Assembly: GCA_029261675.1 (NCBI GenBank)
Contig: JAJDBA010000142.1
Location: 1 to 35,595 of the forward strand
Reading direction: 5' to 3'
Length of the DNA: 35,595 nt
Source of the DNA: Nitrospinaceae bacterium
GTDB lineage: Bacteria > Nitrospinota > Nitrospinia > Nitrospinales > VA-1
Under the pieces are notes generated by a model, which did no database searches, had not been told where the DNA came from, and worked only from the letters and a program-made list of their open reading frames with translations. The translations under genes were made by a program, and so were the position numbers. Shown here one piece after another: positions 24,499 to 32,827 of this stretch; position 1 is the first letter of the stretch; every line of letters begins with the position of its first letter.

Positions 24499-25650
24499 AT
24501 GGTTACTTCGACTACGGTTAATACAAAAATTATTGTAAATTTTGAAGATAAATTTACTGAAGCGGCCTGTCAGGCTGTTGAAACTTATAGGAAATGCCTG
24601 GAGAATGCCTTCAAACTTCAAAAACAAACTCCATCTTCATTTTTGGAAAATGCAACGAAAGGGATTGAGCAATTTTCTAAATCGGTAAATGGGTTTAAAA
24701 AAGATAGTGATCAGGTTTTGCGAGAAATGGTTCGGATCCAAAAACAAAGTGAAGAAGCCGCGCCATCGGTAGATCTTTTTTCACAAGCCTTTGCAAGGCT
24801 TGAAGAAGATGCGATTAAAGTAAATACTATTTTATTGGGATTAGCCATCCCAACTGCAATTGTGGGGTTTATTGCTCTTCCTCCTCAAATACAGACTGTA
24901 ATGGCATCTTTAACTCTTTTATATGCCACTTGGAAAATAGGCCAAAGTTTGCCTGAGTGGAGAGTGAGAGATAAACCGATTGATGAATATTTAAAAACGG
25001 TGAGCGATTCCTTTGAAAACCTTGCCAGCGCAAAGCCTCTTGAGCTGCAAATTATTTCTCAGGATATTTCTGTGCAGTTGAGCGAGGTCGAAAGGCTTAA
25101 AAGACAGTTTGAAGCACAAAGAGGGCTTTTTCTTCACTTGAATCTGGACGATAAAGCAACGGATGAAGCTTTAAATGTTCGTAATAAACTGGAAAAGACT
25201 TTTAAAGACCCTATCACTCAAATTATAAAAGTTGAAGAAGTACAAGCTAGGATGACTTTTAGAAAATCACCGAATCCATCAGATTTAGGCGACAGTGGTG
25301 GTGATTCTTCTGGTAGTTCCAGCGGATCGGGTGACTCTGGTGGTGGTTTTGATGGTTCTTCTGTCAATCCGGGTGGATTTGATACTTTCCCTTCGTTTTC
25401 TGCAGGTATTGACCGCGTGCCCCGCGATATGCTGGCGATGATCCATAAAGACGAAACGGTTCTCACCAAAAGCGAAGCGGAAGAGCGGCGGCGTGGCAAC
25501 TCGGGTGGGCTGGCTATTCAACGTGTGAGTATTAATATGAATATGCCCGACTCTTTTAATCCTTCAAACATGAAACGGCAAGATTTTCGTCAGTTCGCTA
25601 TGAAGTTGCAAGACGAATTGCACCGCCTCGACAGAAGAAGGTCCTTATAA
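24499..25650 (+). CDS. Short tape measure protein
   Basis: 383 residues from the ATG at 24499 (AAGGA six bases upstream; an in-frame TTG at 24493 is less likely). Long charged helices make up the N-terminal half, with a hydrophobic stretch at about 112-150 (NTILLGLAIPTAIVGFIALP). A Ser/Gly/Asp-rich linker (about 260-300) is followed by AGIDRVPRDMLAMIHKDETV, the common C-terminal tape measure motif. At about 1.5 angstrom per residue this predicts a tail near 55-60 nm, short for a siphovirus and closer to gene transfer agents. It follows the tail chaperones except for the inserted zinc-ribbon cassette. Confidence 0.8.
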   Translation: MVTSTTVNTKIIVNFEDKFTEAACQAVETYRKCLENAFKLQKQTPSSFLENATKGIEQFSKSVNGFKKDSDQVLREMVRIQKQSEEAAPSVDLFSQAFARLEEDAIKVNTILLGLAIPTAIVGFIALPPQIQTVMASLTLLYATWKIGQSLPEWRVRDKPIDEYLKTVSDSFENLASAKPLELQIISQDISVQLSEVERLKRQFEAQRGLFLHLNLDDKATDEALNVRNKLEKTFKDPITQIIKVEEVQARMTFRKSPNPSDLGDSGGDSSGSSSGSGDSGGGFDGSSVNPGGFDTFPSFSAGIDRVPRDMLAMIHKDETVLTKSEAEERRRGNSGGLAIQRVSINMNMPDSFNPSNMKRQDFRQFAMKLQDELHRLDRRRSL

Positions 25651-25749
25651 CGGCTAACCGCCGTTGGCTATTGGTCGATTCCCATAAAGCAGAAGGTATC
25701 ATCAAGCCTTTAACTTTAGGTTTGCTCCTTGTTAGAGAGTCCTTTGTAT

Positions 25750-25975
25750 AACTTTGTCATCCTTCGATGAACTCAGGATGACGATTTAAAAATCCTTCAA
25801 ATGCGTGTCATGCTGAGCCGTCACCCTGAGCTTGTCGAAGGGTGAAGAATCTCGTCATTGCAAATACTTCTACAGGTTCCGTTAAGTAACCCAGAATAAA
25901 CTTTGATGCAGGTGTTCACGAGGCAATCTGGATCGCCGCGCTCGTTTCACTCACTCGCGATGATGTTCTGTGTTT
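25750..25975. repeat. Non-coding gap with dispersed inverted repeats
   Basis: The gap 25651-26030 has no credible gene. It contains GTCATCCT (25756-25763) with AGGATGAC (25775-25782), then TCACCCT and AGGGTGA flanking GAGCTTGTCGA (about 25820-25845), and later GAGGCAATCTGGATCGCCGC. Such GTCAT/CTGAG/GTCGAAG strings are typical of abundant intergenic repeats in many bacterial genomes. Within a phage operon this implies later insertion. Confidence 0.55.
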
Positions 25976-26030
25976 AAAGGGATTAATCGTTTAAAAAAAT
26001 AGTGAAAAATTTTGAATTTGGAGTTTGGTT

Positions 26031-26405
26031 ATGAGTTTTGGTTTTTATTTTCCAACTAAGGCAGCGCCTACGGCTCAATGGGTGCCTGCTACTTTGCCGG
26101 ACCACCCGGCGGTTGAACCTGTAGATTTTCCTGAACAGATCACTTCGGTTACTTCTGGCGGTACGCTATATGTCCAGGAAAAAGGCAATAAACTGGAGAC
26201 GTTTTCGCTTTCTTTCAGTCGCGTCAGTCAGACGGATCGAGACTCGGCATTGGCGTTTTTCGAAGCGGTTAAAAAATCGTTCAACAGTTTTGAATATGAA
26301 GATAGAACCGGGGCCTTGCACACGGTTCGGTGGATGAACCTTTTCGATTTCCAATTGGTTGTTTTTGGAAAATATTCGGGATCGATTGAATTACGCAAAC
26401 AATGA
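26031..26405 (+). CDS. Phage minor tail protein, distal tail candidate
   Basis: 124 residues from the ATG at 26031 (GGAG seven bases upstream). Beta-rich, with PEQITSVTSGGTLYVQEKGN and FSLSFSRVSQTDRDSALAFF, then FEYEDRTGALHTVRW. Size, composition and position (after tape measure, before hub) fit small tail-tip adaptor proteins. I do not recognise a named family with confidence. It is separated from the tape measure by the repeat-rich gap. Confidence 0.6.
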   Translation: MSFGFYFPTKAAPTAQWVPATLPDHPAVEPVDFPEQITSVTSGGTLYVQEKGNKLETFSLSFSRVSQTDRDSALAFFEAVKKSFNSFEYEDRTGALHTVRWMNLFDFQLVVFGKYSGSIELRKQ

Positions 26406-26421
26406 GTAACAGGAGACAGTG

Positions 26422-26739
26422 ATGATGGATTGGAGTACTTGCAAGTTAGAAGATTTTTCGCTTGAAGTCGATGTAGAAGAAATTCAAGAAATTGGACAAC
26501 GACAAATGTTCCCGGTACGGGTTTTTTATAAAGACGGGTCTCTTGCTTTTCTTACATCGGTTCCTATTCGATCGGAATTTTATTTGCAACTTCGGCAACG
26601 AGAAGACTGGAAAGAAAAATTAATGACGATTTTAAACCAACGTGTAAAAAATGAAATCGCTGAAAAGATTCGTTGCCAACAAATGGCCATCGATGACAAA
26701 TTGGAGTTTATGGAGTCGGGCCGTAACACCATCGTTTGA
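26422..26739 (+). CDS. Hypothetical tail-region protein
   Basis: 105 residues from the ATG at 26422 (AGGAG six bases upstream; a second ATG at 26425 and a GTG at 26419 are alternatives). Acidic N-terminus, then a beta-like segment (FPVRVFYKDGSLAFLTSVPI) and a charged helical C-terminus (REDWKEKLMTILNQRVKNEI). No family recognised. Located between the tail-tip protein and the hub, so likely a tail assembly or tip component. Confidence 0.55.
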   Translation: MMDWSTCKLEDFSLEVDVEEIQEIGQRQMFPVRVFYKDGSLAFLTSVPIRSEFYLQLRQREDWKEKLMTILNQRVKNEIAEKIRCQQMAIDDKLEFMESGRNTIV

Positions 26740-26771
26740 AAATTTTTAAATGAACGCCCTCAAGGAAATGA

Positions 26772-26842
26772 GTATCCAAAGAATATTTTTATTTAACAGG
26801 CGTACCAAGCCACTGGTAATTAAACCCACTTTGTGGGATTAA
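26772..26842 (-). repeat. 71-bp dispersed repeat, copy B
   Basis: Reverse-complement copy of 21031-21101 at about 86% identity, with the hairpin CCCAC-TTT-GTGGG. It ends ten bases before the hub gene start and may contribute to its leader. The two copies face each other across 5.7 kb of tail genes. Confidence 0.7.
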
Positions 26843-26851
26843 GGTAATTTG

Positions 26852-29740
26852 ATGAGAACTGATTTTACGACAGGGTTCACCAACGCACGGAACAAAAAAG
26901 CCAATGCACCTTTGAACCTATTGCAAATTGATTGGCCTCAGATGAATGGACTGCCTGCGCTTACTCTTCGTTTGACAGATCGCAGCGGTATCCAAATTGA
27001 CGGGAATGATTGGTATCCGTTGGTCAAGGACATGGGCAATATTGACCGGCTCGTTTCTGCGGATCGTTTGACTGCCAACTCGGGTACCAGCCTCTCTGTT
27101 GAAGTTGTAAATATTCCGGTGGATTTATTCGGTAACGATAAACGGTTTTCGCATCTTTTTCGTAACCGTCCGCCTGAAGCGGCGACGGTCAAAATCTATC
27201 AGTGGTTTGCAGGGGAGGGTCTGGTTGGTTCTGATTTTGCTGAAATTTTTGTTTCTCGGATGGGGGATCCCATCGCTTACGATGAGTCGACTTGCTCTTT
27301 TGATTTGGTAGATATATCAGAAAGCTATGGTTCGGGTGTATTAGGAAATGCTTTGAAGCTTGAAGATTACCCGGATGCGCCGGAAGATTCTGTAGGAAAA
27401 ACCAAGCCTATTGTGATTGGTTCGGTTGAGGATGCTCCTGGTATTTTAGTAAGAAAATCTCAGCAGACGGTGTTGACTTCGGTAGCGGTGCCTGGTGGAA
27501 CGATTTTAACGGTTGCTACCACTGATAAATTTCCACCTTCAGGAACATTGATTGTTAATGATGATGAAGTGGACTACACAAGCATCAACTCCACCCAGTT
27601 TTTGGGTTGCAGTGGCATCAATGAATATCATTATGCCGACGATGCGGTTTTGGAAAAGGTTTCGGACCATCGGTATTTATTCAGTGATCCGGCATATCCC
27701 ATAAAACAAATCAGTAATGTGAAAGTGGGCGGGCATCTGGTGGGCTCTTCAGATTATTCTACTAGCCTTATGCAGGGCGAGGTGGTGTTTAGCTCTAAAC
27801 CCAAAAAATCTGATTCTATAGATACTAAATTTCTTCAAGCTCAGAATGATCAGGTAGGTGCTGGGAACAATGCTGGGAGCCCGACAAACGCGACTCTTCC
27901 TAATAGTCCAACGAATTACGCTAGTATTAACCAGAGCAATAGAACCCTTTCATTAAAACAAACCGATAACTTGCCTAATATTGGAGAAATCGGAAAAGTA
28001 TTTTTGAGGGTAGAACATTTTGTTGAAGAAAAACTGCCTAACGATAGCTTGACAGCCCATATTACAGGAGTGGGGCAGGTTGGAACTTTATCTGCCCCTG
28101 CGGTGGATGACGTTGTGGTTGCAAGTGGCACCACGGACATCACTCACACCCACCTGGATACACTTGGTTTTCCGATTAGCGACCCTCAACATCAGCATAT
28201 CGAAGCGTTGCCACCGAAGATCACGCAAAGTGCATTGTCTGGTGTGGGAGGGATGCAGATCTACTTAAATTCAGGGCAAACGCACACAATCACTTTTCCC
28301 GACCCTGGTCCCGGCACTTGGGCAACAGTAGAATATGGAATTGCGTTTGAATGGGGAGGGACAGTAATAGGTGGATCTTATCAAGCCGTTACTGCAACCT
28401 CACAATGTAATTCCGGATTTGGATATTTGCTTTGGAATAGGAGCGGAATAACGCAGACCTATACCACAGGTGGAAATATTGATAACGATTGTAATGTTAT
28501 CAAGATCAATCATAACACCAGCAATATCAATATGTATATTCGATCTGCAACGCGAGTGATTACGATGGCAACTCCTAATCCGGTTTCAACGCAATCTACA
28601 AATATTTCTACTTCCAAGACAGGTGGGCTTTCTCCACATTCCTCTAATTCAAGTGTTAATTCCACGGCAGAAAAAGCGACACGGAGCGTTGTTGATTTGT
28701 TTGACATTACCTCTCATGTGAACGGCGACTGGAACTGGTTTGAAAATCGCGAAAGCCAGGTTCAATACAATGGGTCGAGCGATGGACGTACGGCCTTCGT
28801 TGTTCATCTGGCTTATGAAATTGAATATGCGCGCCGTCGGATTGAGTTTACTGATGAAGTATCCGCCCAAATTGAAGGAGTCAAAGATGATGGGAGTATT
28901 ACAGGTGTTGCCGATTCTTTAATAGAACGCCCAGATCATATTTATAAATGGTCAATCATGAATGGTTTGAATTTGGATTCTTCTGTTATTGATAGCGCTT
29001 CAATGAGTCAGGCAGGAACCTTATTTGATAACTCGGGTTATTTGCTGGGGGGTATTGTGAATGAAAAAATTTCTTATTTAGATTTATGGCAAAGATGGGG
29101 GAAAGAGTGTCGAGCTTATTTTTATTGGGATCTAGGAAAAGCAAAAATTCTTTTTCGTCCTTTGAATTTATCTACAACAGCTACCGTTGCGGATAAAATA
29201 ATTCCTGGCAATATGGTTTTGGTTGATCCAAATGGTGTGGTTGAATTTAATGTGACGAGAAACCCTATTAATAATGTTGTGAATAAGTTGGACCTTAAAT
29301 ATAACCGAAAATGGACCGGAGATGACTATCAGGCAGTTGAGAGTTTGGTTGATTTAGAATCCCAAAATAAGTTTGGTATAAAAGAAAAACCAGGTGAATT
29401 TGATTTTAACTGGATTCGCAATCAGCCCATGGCTGTGGATATTGGGAATTTCTATTTGCAAGAGTTTAAAGAGCCACGGGATGTTTACGAAATTGGATTG
29501 CTTCTGGACAATATGGAAATTGAAAAAGGGGATATTCTTGAGGTCAACCCTCCGATAAATGAGCTTGATAAAGTTCACGCTCTTGTTCTGGGATCGGGAC
29601 GAGTGGTGGGTTCGGGTATTGAACAGAGAATGGATACTATAAAAATTGTTGCGAGGCAAATGGGAGGCGTTGTTGGAAATGAAGGGTTTGGTTTGCAGGT
29701 TTTTGGAACAAGTGGATTTGCAGGGGTTGAAAGAAATTAA
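26852..29740 (+). CDS. Large tail hub / tail-tip protein
   Basis: 962 residues from the ATG at 26852 (AAGG seven bases upstream). The N-terminal 300 residues look like a baseplate or hub domain (TGFTNARNKKANAPLNLLQI, LSVEVVNIPVDLFG, YDESTCSFDLVDISESYGSG). A middle Ser/Thr/Asn/His-rich region (about 330-620) with THTHLDTLGFPISDPQHQH looks like fibrous, surface-exposed beta structure. The C-terminal 250 residues return to a globular hub pattern (LWQRWGKECRAYFYWDLGKA, GLLLDNMEIEKGDILEVNPP). This is the largest protein of the module and probably combines tail hub and host contact. No peptidase motif was recognised. Confidence 0.75.
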   Translation: MRTDFTTGFTNARNKKANAPLNLLQIDWPQMNGLPALTLRLTDRSGIQIDGNDWYPLVKDMGNIDRLVSADRLTANSGTSLSVEVVNIPVDLFGNDKRFSHLFRNRPPEAATVKIYQWFAGEGLVGSDFAEIFVSRMGDPIAYDESTCSFDLVDISESYGSGVLGNALKLEDYPDAPEDSVGKTKPIVIGSVEDAPGILVRKSQQTVLTSVAVPGGTILTVATTDKFPPSGTLIVNDDEVDYTSINSTQFLGCSGINEYHYADDAVLEKVSDHRYLFSDPAYPIKQISNVKVGGHLVGSSDYSTSLMQGEVVFSSKPKKSDSIDTKFLQAQNDQVGAGNNAGSPTNATLPNSPTNYASINQSNRTLSLKQTDNLPNIGEIGKVFLRVEHFVEEKLPNDSLTAHITGVGQVGTLSAPAVDDVVVASGTTDITHTHLDTLGFPISDPQHQHIEALPPKITQSALSGVGGMQIYLNSGQTHTITFPDPGPGTWATVEYGIAFEWGGTVIGGSYQAVTATSQCNSGFGYLLWNRSGITQTYTTGGNIDNDCNVIKINHNTSNINMYIRSATRVITMATPNPVSTQSTNISTSKTGGLSPHSSNSSVNSTAEKATRSVVDLFDITSHVNGDWNWFENRESQVQYNGSSDGRTAFVVHLAYEIEYARRRIEFTDEVSAQIEGVKDDGSITGVADSLIERPDHIYKWSIMNGLNLDSSVIDSASMSQAGTLFDNSGYLLGGIVNEKISYLDLWQRWGKECRAYFYWDLGKAKILFRPLNLSTTATVADKIIPGNMVLVDPNGVVEFNVTRNPINNVVNKLDLKYNRKWTGDDYQAVESLVDLESQNKFGIKEKPGEFDFNWIRNQPMAVDIGNFYLQEFKEPRDVYEIGLLLDNMEIEKGDILEVNPPINELDKVHALVLGSGRVVGSGIEQRMDTIKIVARQMGGVVGNEGFGLQVFGTSGFAGVERN

Positions 29741-29784
29741 CAATGGATAAAAAAGTTTGAATATAAAATCTTGGAGATTAATGA

Positions 29785-30246
29785 ATGGCTAATACTTTCA
29801 CAGCAAATTTGAACCTGGCTATACCCGATCCGGGAGATCTAAATTGGGAAAATGAATATTCAGATTTATCAAACGCGGTTGATGATTTGGGTAACCTATT
29901 ATGCTTTAACGTTACCGTTCACGATGCTGCTGTTGACGGAACGGTTTTCTTTGATGGATTCATTCCCCAAGAAACTATTTCAGTCCGGGCTATAGGTATT
30001 TTTGCACTTATCCCTCCAACAGGACAAGACTTGATGGTTGATATTGTAAAAAATTCAACGGTACAAAGTAATGAAGGGATTTTGACCGATGGGAGCCAGT
30101 TTGAAAAAACTTCTCTTGGGACAACAATAACTTTTTCCAATAGTGATCGATTGGGTCTCAAATTTACTCAGGTGGGGTCTACCAATGCAGGGGATAAACT
30201 TGTCGTTACGATTTATTTTCAAAAAGAAGCCATTGCTGCGGCTTGA
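29785..30246 (+). CDS. Tail-fibre-like minor structural protein
   Basis: 153 residues starting MANTFTANLNLAIPDPGDLN, the common N-terminus of phage tail-fibre or collar proteins (M-A-N-x-F-x-x-N-L-N-L-x-x-P-x-x-G-D). The rest is beta-rich with no repeats, ending VTIYFQKEAIAAA. It is the last structural gene of the module and converges with the receiver-domain gene 15 nt away. A tail needle or fibre tip role is inferred. Confidence 0.65.
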   Translation: MANTFTANLNLAIPDPGDLNWENEYSDLSNAVDDLGNLLCFNVTVHDAAVDGTVFFDGFIPQETISVRAIGIFALIPPTGQDLMVDIVKNSTVQSNEGILTDGSQFEKTSLGTTITFSNSDRLGLKFTQVGSTNAGDKLVVTIYFQKEAIAAA

Positions 30247-30261
30247 ACAAAAAATATTAGT

Positions 30262-30687
30262 TTATTGGGATGAAGCCAAAAACTTTTCAATAATTTCACG
30301 AATTTGTGTAACGACCTTTTTTATTTCCAAGGGTTTGGTAATGATTCCGTTCATCCCACCTTTTAAATAGTTTTCGTGGTCTCTTTGCTCATTGTTTGCG
30401 GTCATTGCGATTATGGGAGTTGGGCGACGGGAGGTATCGGAAGATTCGAACTCCCTTATTTTTTGGGTTGATTCTAACCCATCCATCACAGGCATATGGA
30501 TATCCATAAGAATTACATCAAAAGAATCCTTTTGAAAAGCTTCATATGCCTCAAGACCATTTTCTACCGCAGTGATGTCGTGGCCTCTCTTTTTCATTAA
30601 TTTGGTAGCCAATGCCACGTTAACGGCAGTGTCATCTGCCAGTAAAATTTTTAGTGGAGGGCCATTATCTTTTTTCTTTTCTTCCAT
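30262..30687 (-). CDS. Stand-alone response-regulator receiver domain protein
   Basis: 141 residues consisting of one REC domain. Acidic pair in ILLADDTAVN (Asp18, Asp19), phosphoacceptor Asp62 in VILMDIHMPVMDG, Thr96 in IIAMTANNE and Lys118 in IITKPL are all in place, so phosphorylation should work. There is no output domain. REC modules with this style usually sit at the end of hybrid histidine kinases; here it is separate. It lies between the phage module and the repressor on the repressor strand, possibly cotranscribed with it (62 nt). Whether it belongs to the host or the element is unclear. Confidence 0.9.
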   Translation of the reverse strand: MEEKKKDNGPPLKILLADDTAVNVALATKLMKKRGHDITAVENGLEAYEAFQKDSFDVILMDIHMPVMDGLESTQKIREFESSDTSRRPTPIIAMTANNEQRDHENYLKGGMNGIITKPLEIKKVVTQIREIIEKFLASSQ

Positions 30688-30749
30688 AATAGATATTATG
30701 CCCCACTTGGATTCGTTGTAAAACTAAAAAATGCAAAGGGATATAGGAA

Positions 30750-31643
30750 TTACAGCTCTTTCCAGGCACCGATTACCCGGCCTACAATGGGATCTGGATT
30801 TTCATCCAAATTGATGATTTGTACTTGGGAGAGTGGATTGATAGGTCTTAGGATTAGTAGGTTTTGCTGTCGTTCTAAATATTTGGCAGTTAAACCGCTA
30901 TCGTAAAAAATTGCGAATATTCTATTTTTGGATAGTTTTTTGTCGTCACGGTCGATGACGACAATGTCCCCTGAGTGGAGCATGGGTTCCATGGATTCCC
31001 CATCGACTCGGCTTGCTACCAAATTTTTTCTTTTTCCCGCAGCACGGATATGAAGAAGAACATAATCTTCAATATTATTTTCCTGAATAATAGGGTGGCC
31101 CGCTGCTATGGAAGAGTCTGTTAGGGGTATCGATACATAATCTTCGCTTTTAATTGATGGGACTGCTGACATGCTTTCGGGTTGAAAAACTTTAAGTTCA
31201 GGAATTTGCACAGGAGCTGAATTCCCTTCTTTAATCAACTCATGCGGGGGGATGTTCATTTTTTCTGATAGGTTACTTAACAAATCCGAGGTTATGGGCC
31301 AGCTTCCATTTTCATAATATTTTAGAACCTGAGGAACCATACTCAGATGTCGACCAAATTCTTCAAGGGACCAGTCATTCTCTTTTCTATATTTTTTTAA
31401 TTTTTTGCCGACAATCTGGTTGATGGGTGTGAGTGAATCTTTACCCGTTATCAGCCAACTCAGATTAAGTCGAAAATGATTTGCTATTTTTTCCAGAGTT
31501 ATTGAATCGGGTGGCCCACTATTTCTTTGATAGCTTTTCCTGAAGTTTTCATAATTTAGACCCACTTGGCGACAAAATTCGGCCAGATTATCGCTTCCCG
31601 GTAAAACTTCTATTCTTTCCCATATCCTATTTTTATTTTGCAT
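30750..31643 (-). CDS. LexA/CI-type repressor with S24 peptidase and two HTH domains
   Basis: 297 residues. Two helix-turn-helix units appear in tandem: about 17-67 (NLAEFCRQVGLNYENFRKSY onward) and about 75-137 (VGKKLKKYRKENDWSLEEFG onward, XRE style). The C-terminus is an S24 self-cleaving domain: Ala181-Gly182 cleavage site in SIAAGHPI, Ser217 in DGESMEPMLHSGDIV, Lys254 in LTAKYLERQ. Ser-Lys spacing is 37, as in LexA. RecA-stimulated autocleavage, and hence induction by DNA damage, is expected from the family. The divergent promoter upstream carries a palindrome that is its likely operator. Confidence 0.93.
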   Translation of the reverse strand: MQNKNRIWERIEVLPGSDNLAEFCRQVGLNYENFRKSYQRNSGPPDSITLEKIANHFRLNLSWLITGKDSLTPINQIVGKKLKKYRKENDWSLEEFGRHLSMVPQVLKYYENGSWPITSDLLSNLSEKMNIPPHELIKEGNSAPVQIPELKVFQPESMSAVPSIKSEDYVSIPLTDSSIAAGHPIIQENNIEDYVLLHIRAAGKRKNLVASRVDGESMEPMLHSGDIVVIDRDDKKLSKNRIFAIFYDSGLTAKYLERQQNLLILRPINPLSQVQIINLDENPDPIVGRVIGAWKEL

Positions 31644-31652
31644 CGAAAAAGC

Positions 31653-31708
31653 TTGACAAGTTGAGACATATGTCCCATATTGATATTCGGTTATGTAAAT
31701 ATTGTCCC
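31653..31708 (+). promoter_or_regulatory. Divergent promoter with repressor operator
   Basis: A consensus -35 TTGACA (31653-31658), a 17-base spacer and a weaker -10 CATATT (31676-31681) point to the plus-strand genes. Inside the spacer lies GAGACATATGTCCC (31663-31676), a 14-bp near-perfect palindrome, and a half site TGTCCC recurs at 31703-31708. Bound repressor would block this promoter. The remaining leader up to 31949 is AT-rich, with no other feature I can support. Confidence 0.65.
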
Positions 31709-31949
31709 TATTCCGAAACGTGCTGGTGTATTTTATTAATTCGGAATTAGAATAAAGTTTTATCTATAGAGTGAAAGCTCCCTAAAATAATAGGCCTAAA
31801 TTATAACATTATTAATCTGTAATGTTTAAATTGGCTGACTAATTTTATAGATATAAAAAATACTCTATACCAAATTAATAGATAGTAGAAATAAAATAAA
31901 TTTTGTATTAAATTTGTTGATTTTAATTTTCCATTGATGGAGGCATTTC

Positions 31950-32387
31950 ATGGCAAAAATTCAAATTAAAAATATTCTATTAAAACAACATAATACTAAG
32001 CCAAAGAATTTTTTAAAGGAGTGTCGACAGGAAAAATTTTTTCTTGAAAATGGAGAAGAGATTCAACGAGGTTGTGGTTTGACGGGATTGTACAGAACGG
32101 ATGTTGGGTGGAGATGCCTTTACTGCGGAAACTATTTATATCAGAAAAAATCACCATTAGACGCTTTATGGTTTCATTTTCGAATGGGACGGGAGTATTG
32201 GAAAATTTCAGTTTCTCAGGATAAAGTTTTCATTAACGGTGTCCCTGTGTCGGGGTTACCTGATTCTTTACCTCGAAAACTTATTTCTGATTTATCCGAG
32301 CCTCGCCCACCAAAGTGGTTTCCATACTTTGTTTCTTATGAAGGATTTCAATTTAAAAAATATTTGGAGAAATACTGGAATGGCTGA
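31950..32387 (+). CDS. Hypothetical protein with a Cys4 zinc-binding site
   Basis: 145 residues from an ATG with GGAGG seven bases upstream. Cys25, Cys42, Cys56 and Cys59 (the last two in WRCLYCGNYLY) could bind zinc. The C-terminal part is aromatic-rich (PKWFPYFVSYEGFQFKKYL). No membrane segment and no recognised family. It is the first gene behind the repressor-controlled promoter and overlaps the following HTH gene (ATGGCTGA), so the pair is coupled. A regulatory partner role is plausible but inferred. Confidence 0.6.
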   Translation: MAKIQIKNILLKQHNTKPKNFLKECRQEKFFLENGEEIQRGCGLTGLYRTDVGWRCLYCGNYLYQKKSPLDALWFHFRMGREYWKISVSQDKVFINGVPVSGLPDSLPRKLISDLSEPRPPKWFPYFVSYEGFQFKKYLEKYWNG

Positions 32388-32727
32388 TTCTTGCAGAGTT
32401 TTAGAGGTGGAAGAAAACCTATTAGATAAAGGCGATTACCATTTAAGTTATTTTTCGCCGGATGACCTTGAGACCTTGCGGAACTATCAGGGGTTTCATG
32501 ATGATTCATTGGAATTTAAATCCCCGGATGAATATTCCTATCTTAAAGAGCAATCCATGGACATTGGCGATATGGGGTTGACCGATCGCCAGATTGTTGC
32601 CGTGTCTCTTGTTTTTTATGGAGGGATTAAGAAAAACCTGGCCGCGAAAATAATGAATATTAGTAGCGCGGCTTTAAGGGGACATATTAAGGCCGGGTTG
32701 AAGAAGATAGGTGATATATTAAAGTAA
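32380..32727 (+). CDS. Sigma-region-4-like HTH protein, candidate late activator
   Basis: 115 residues from the ATG at 32380 (GGAG 11 bases upstream); a longer reading from 32239 merely overlaps the previous gene in another frame. The N-terminal half is acidic (SPDDLETLRNYQGFHDDSLE). The C-terminal half (67-112) is a helix-turn-helix like sigma-70 region 4: LTDRQIVAVSLVFYGGIKK, then NLAAKIMNISSAALRGHIKA. Such small proteins often switch on late phage genes (as ArpU-type activators do). It is coupled to the Cys4 protein and controlled by the S24 repressor promoter. Target promoters were not identified. Confidence 0.7.
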   Translation: MADSCRVLEVEENLLDKGDYHLSYFSPDDLETLRNYQGFHDDSLEFKSPDEYSYLKEQSMDIGDMGLTDRQIVAVSLVFYGGIKKNLAAKIMNISSAALRGHIKAGLKKIGDILK

Positions 32728-32778
32728 AGGCAAACAGTTCTTTTTAGTTTTGGTAAAAACTTTTTATATTTAAAATTC

Positions 32779-32810
32779 GATGCGATAATAGGGCAATGAT
32801 ATATCGCATC
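32779..32810. promoter_or_regulatory. 9-bp inverted repeat upstream of etfB
   Basis: GATGCGATA (32779-32787) and TATCGCATC (32802-32810) are perfect inverted copies, 14 bases apart, 17 nt before the etfB start. A -10-like GATAAT overlaps the left arm. It could be an operator for a dimeric regulator or an RNA hairpin. Confidence 0.5.
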
Positions 32811-32827
32811 TATTGGAAAATCCTGTT

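Noticed and set aside
11430..30246. Contractile-tail or pyocin-like device
   Set aside because: No sheath, baseplate gp25-like or spike gene was seen, while capsid, portal and terminase are present, so it is a DNA-packaging particle with a non-contractile tail.
32239..32379. N-terminal extension of the sigma-like HTH gene
   Set aside because: It overlaps the Cys4 gene in another frame and looks like a shadow; the ATG at 32380 has a GGAG site and the usual short overlap.
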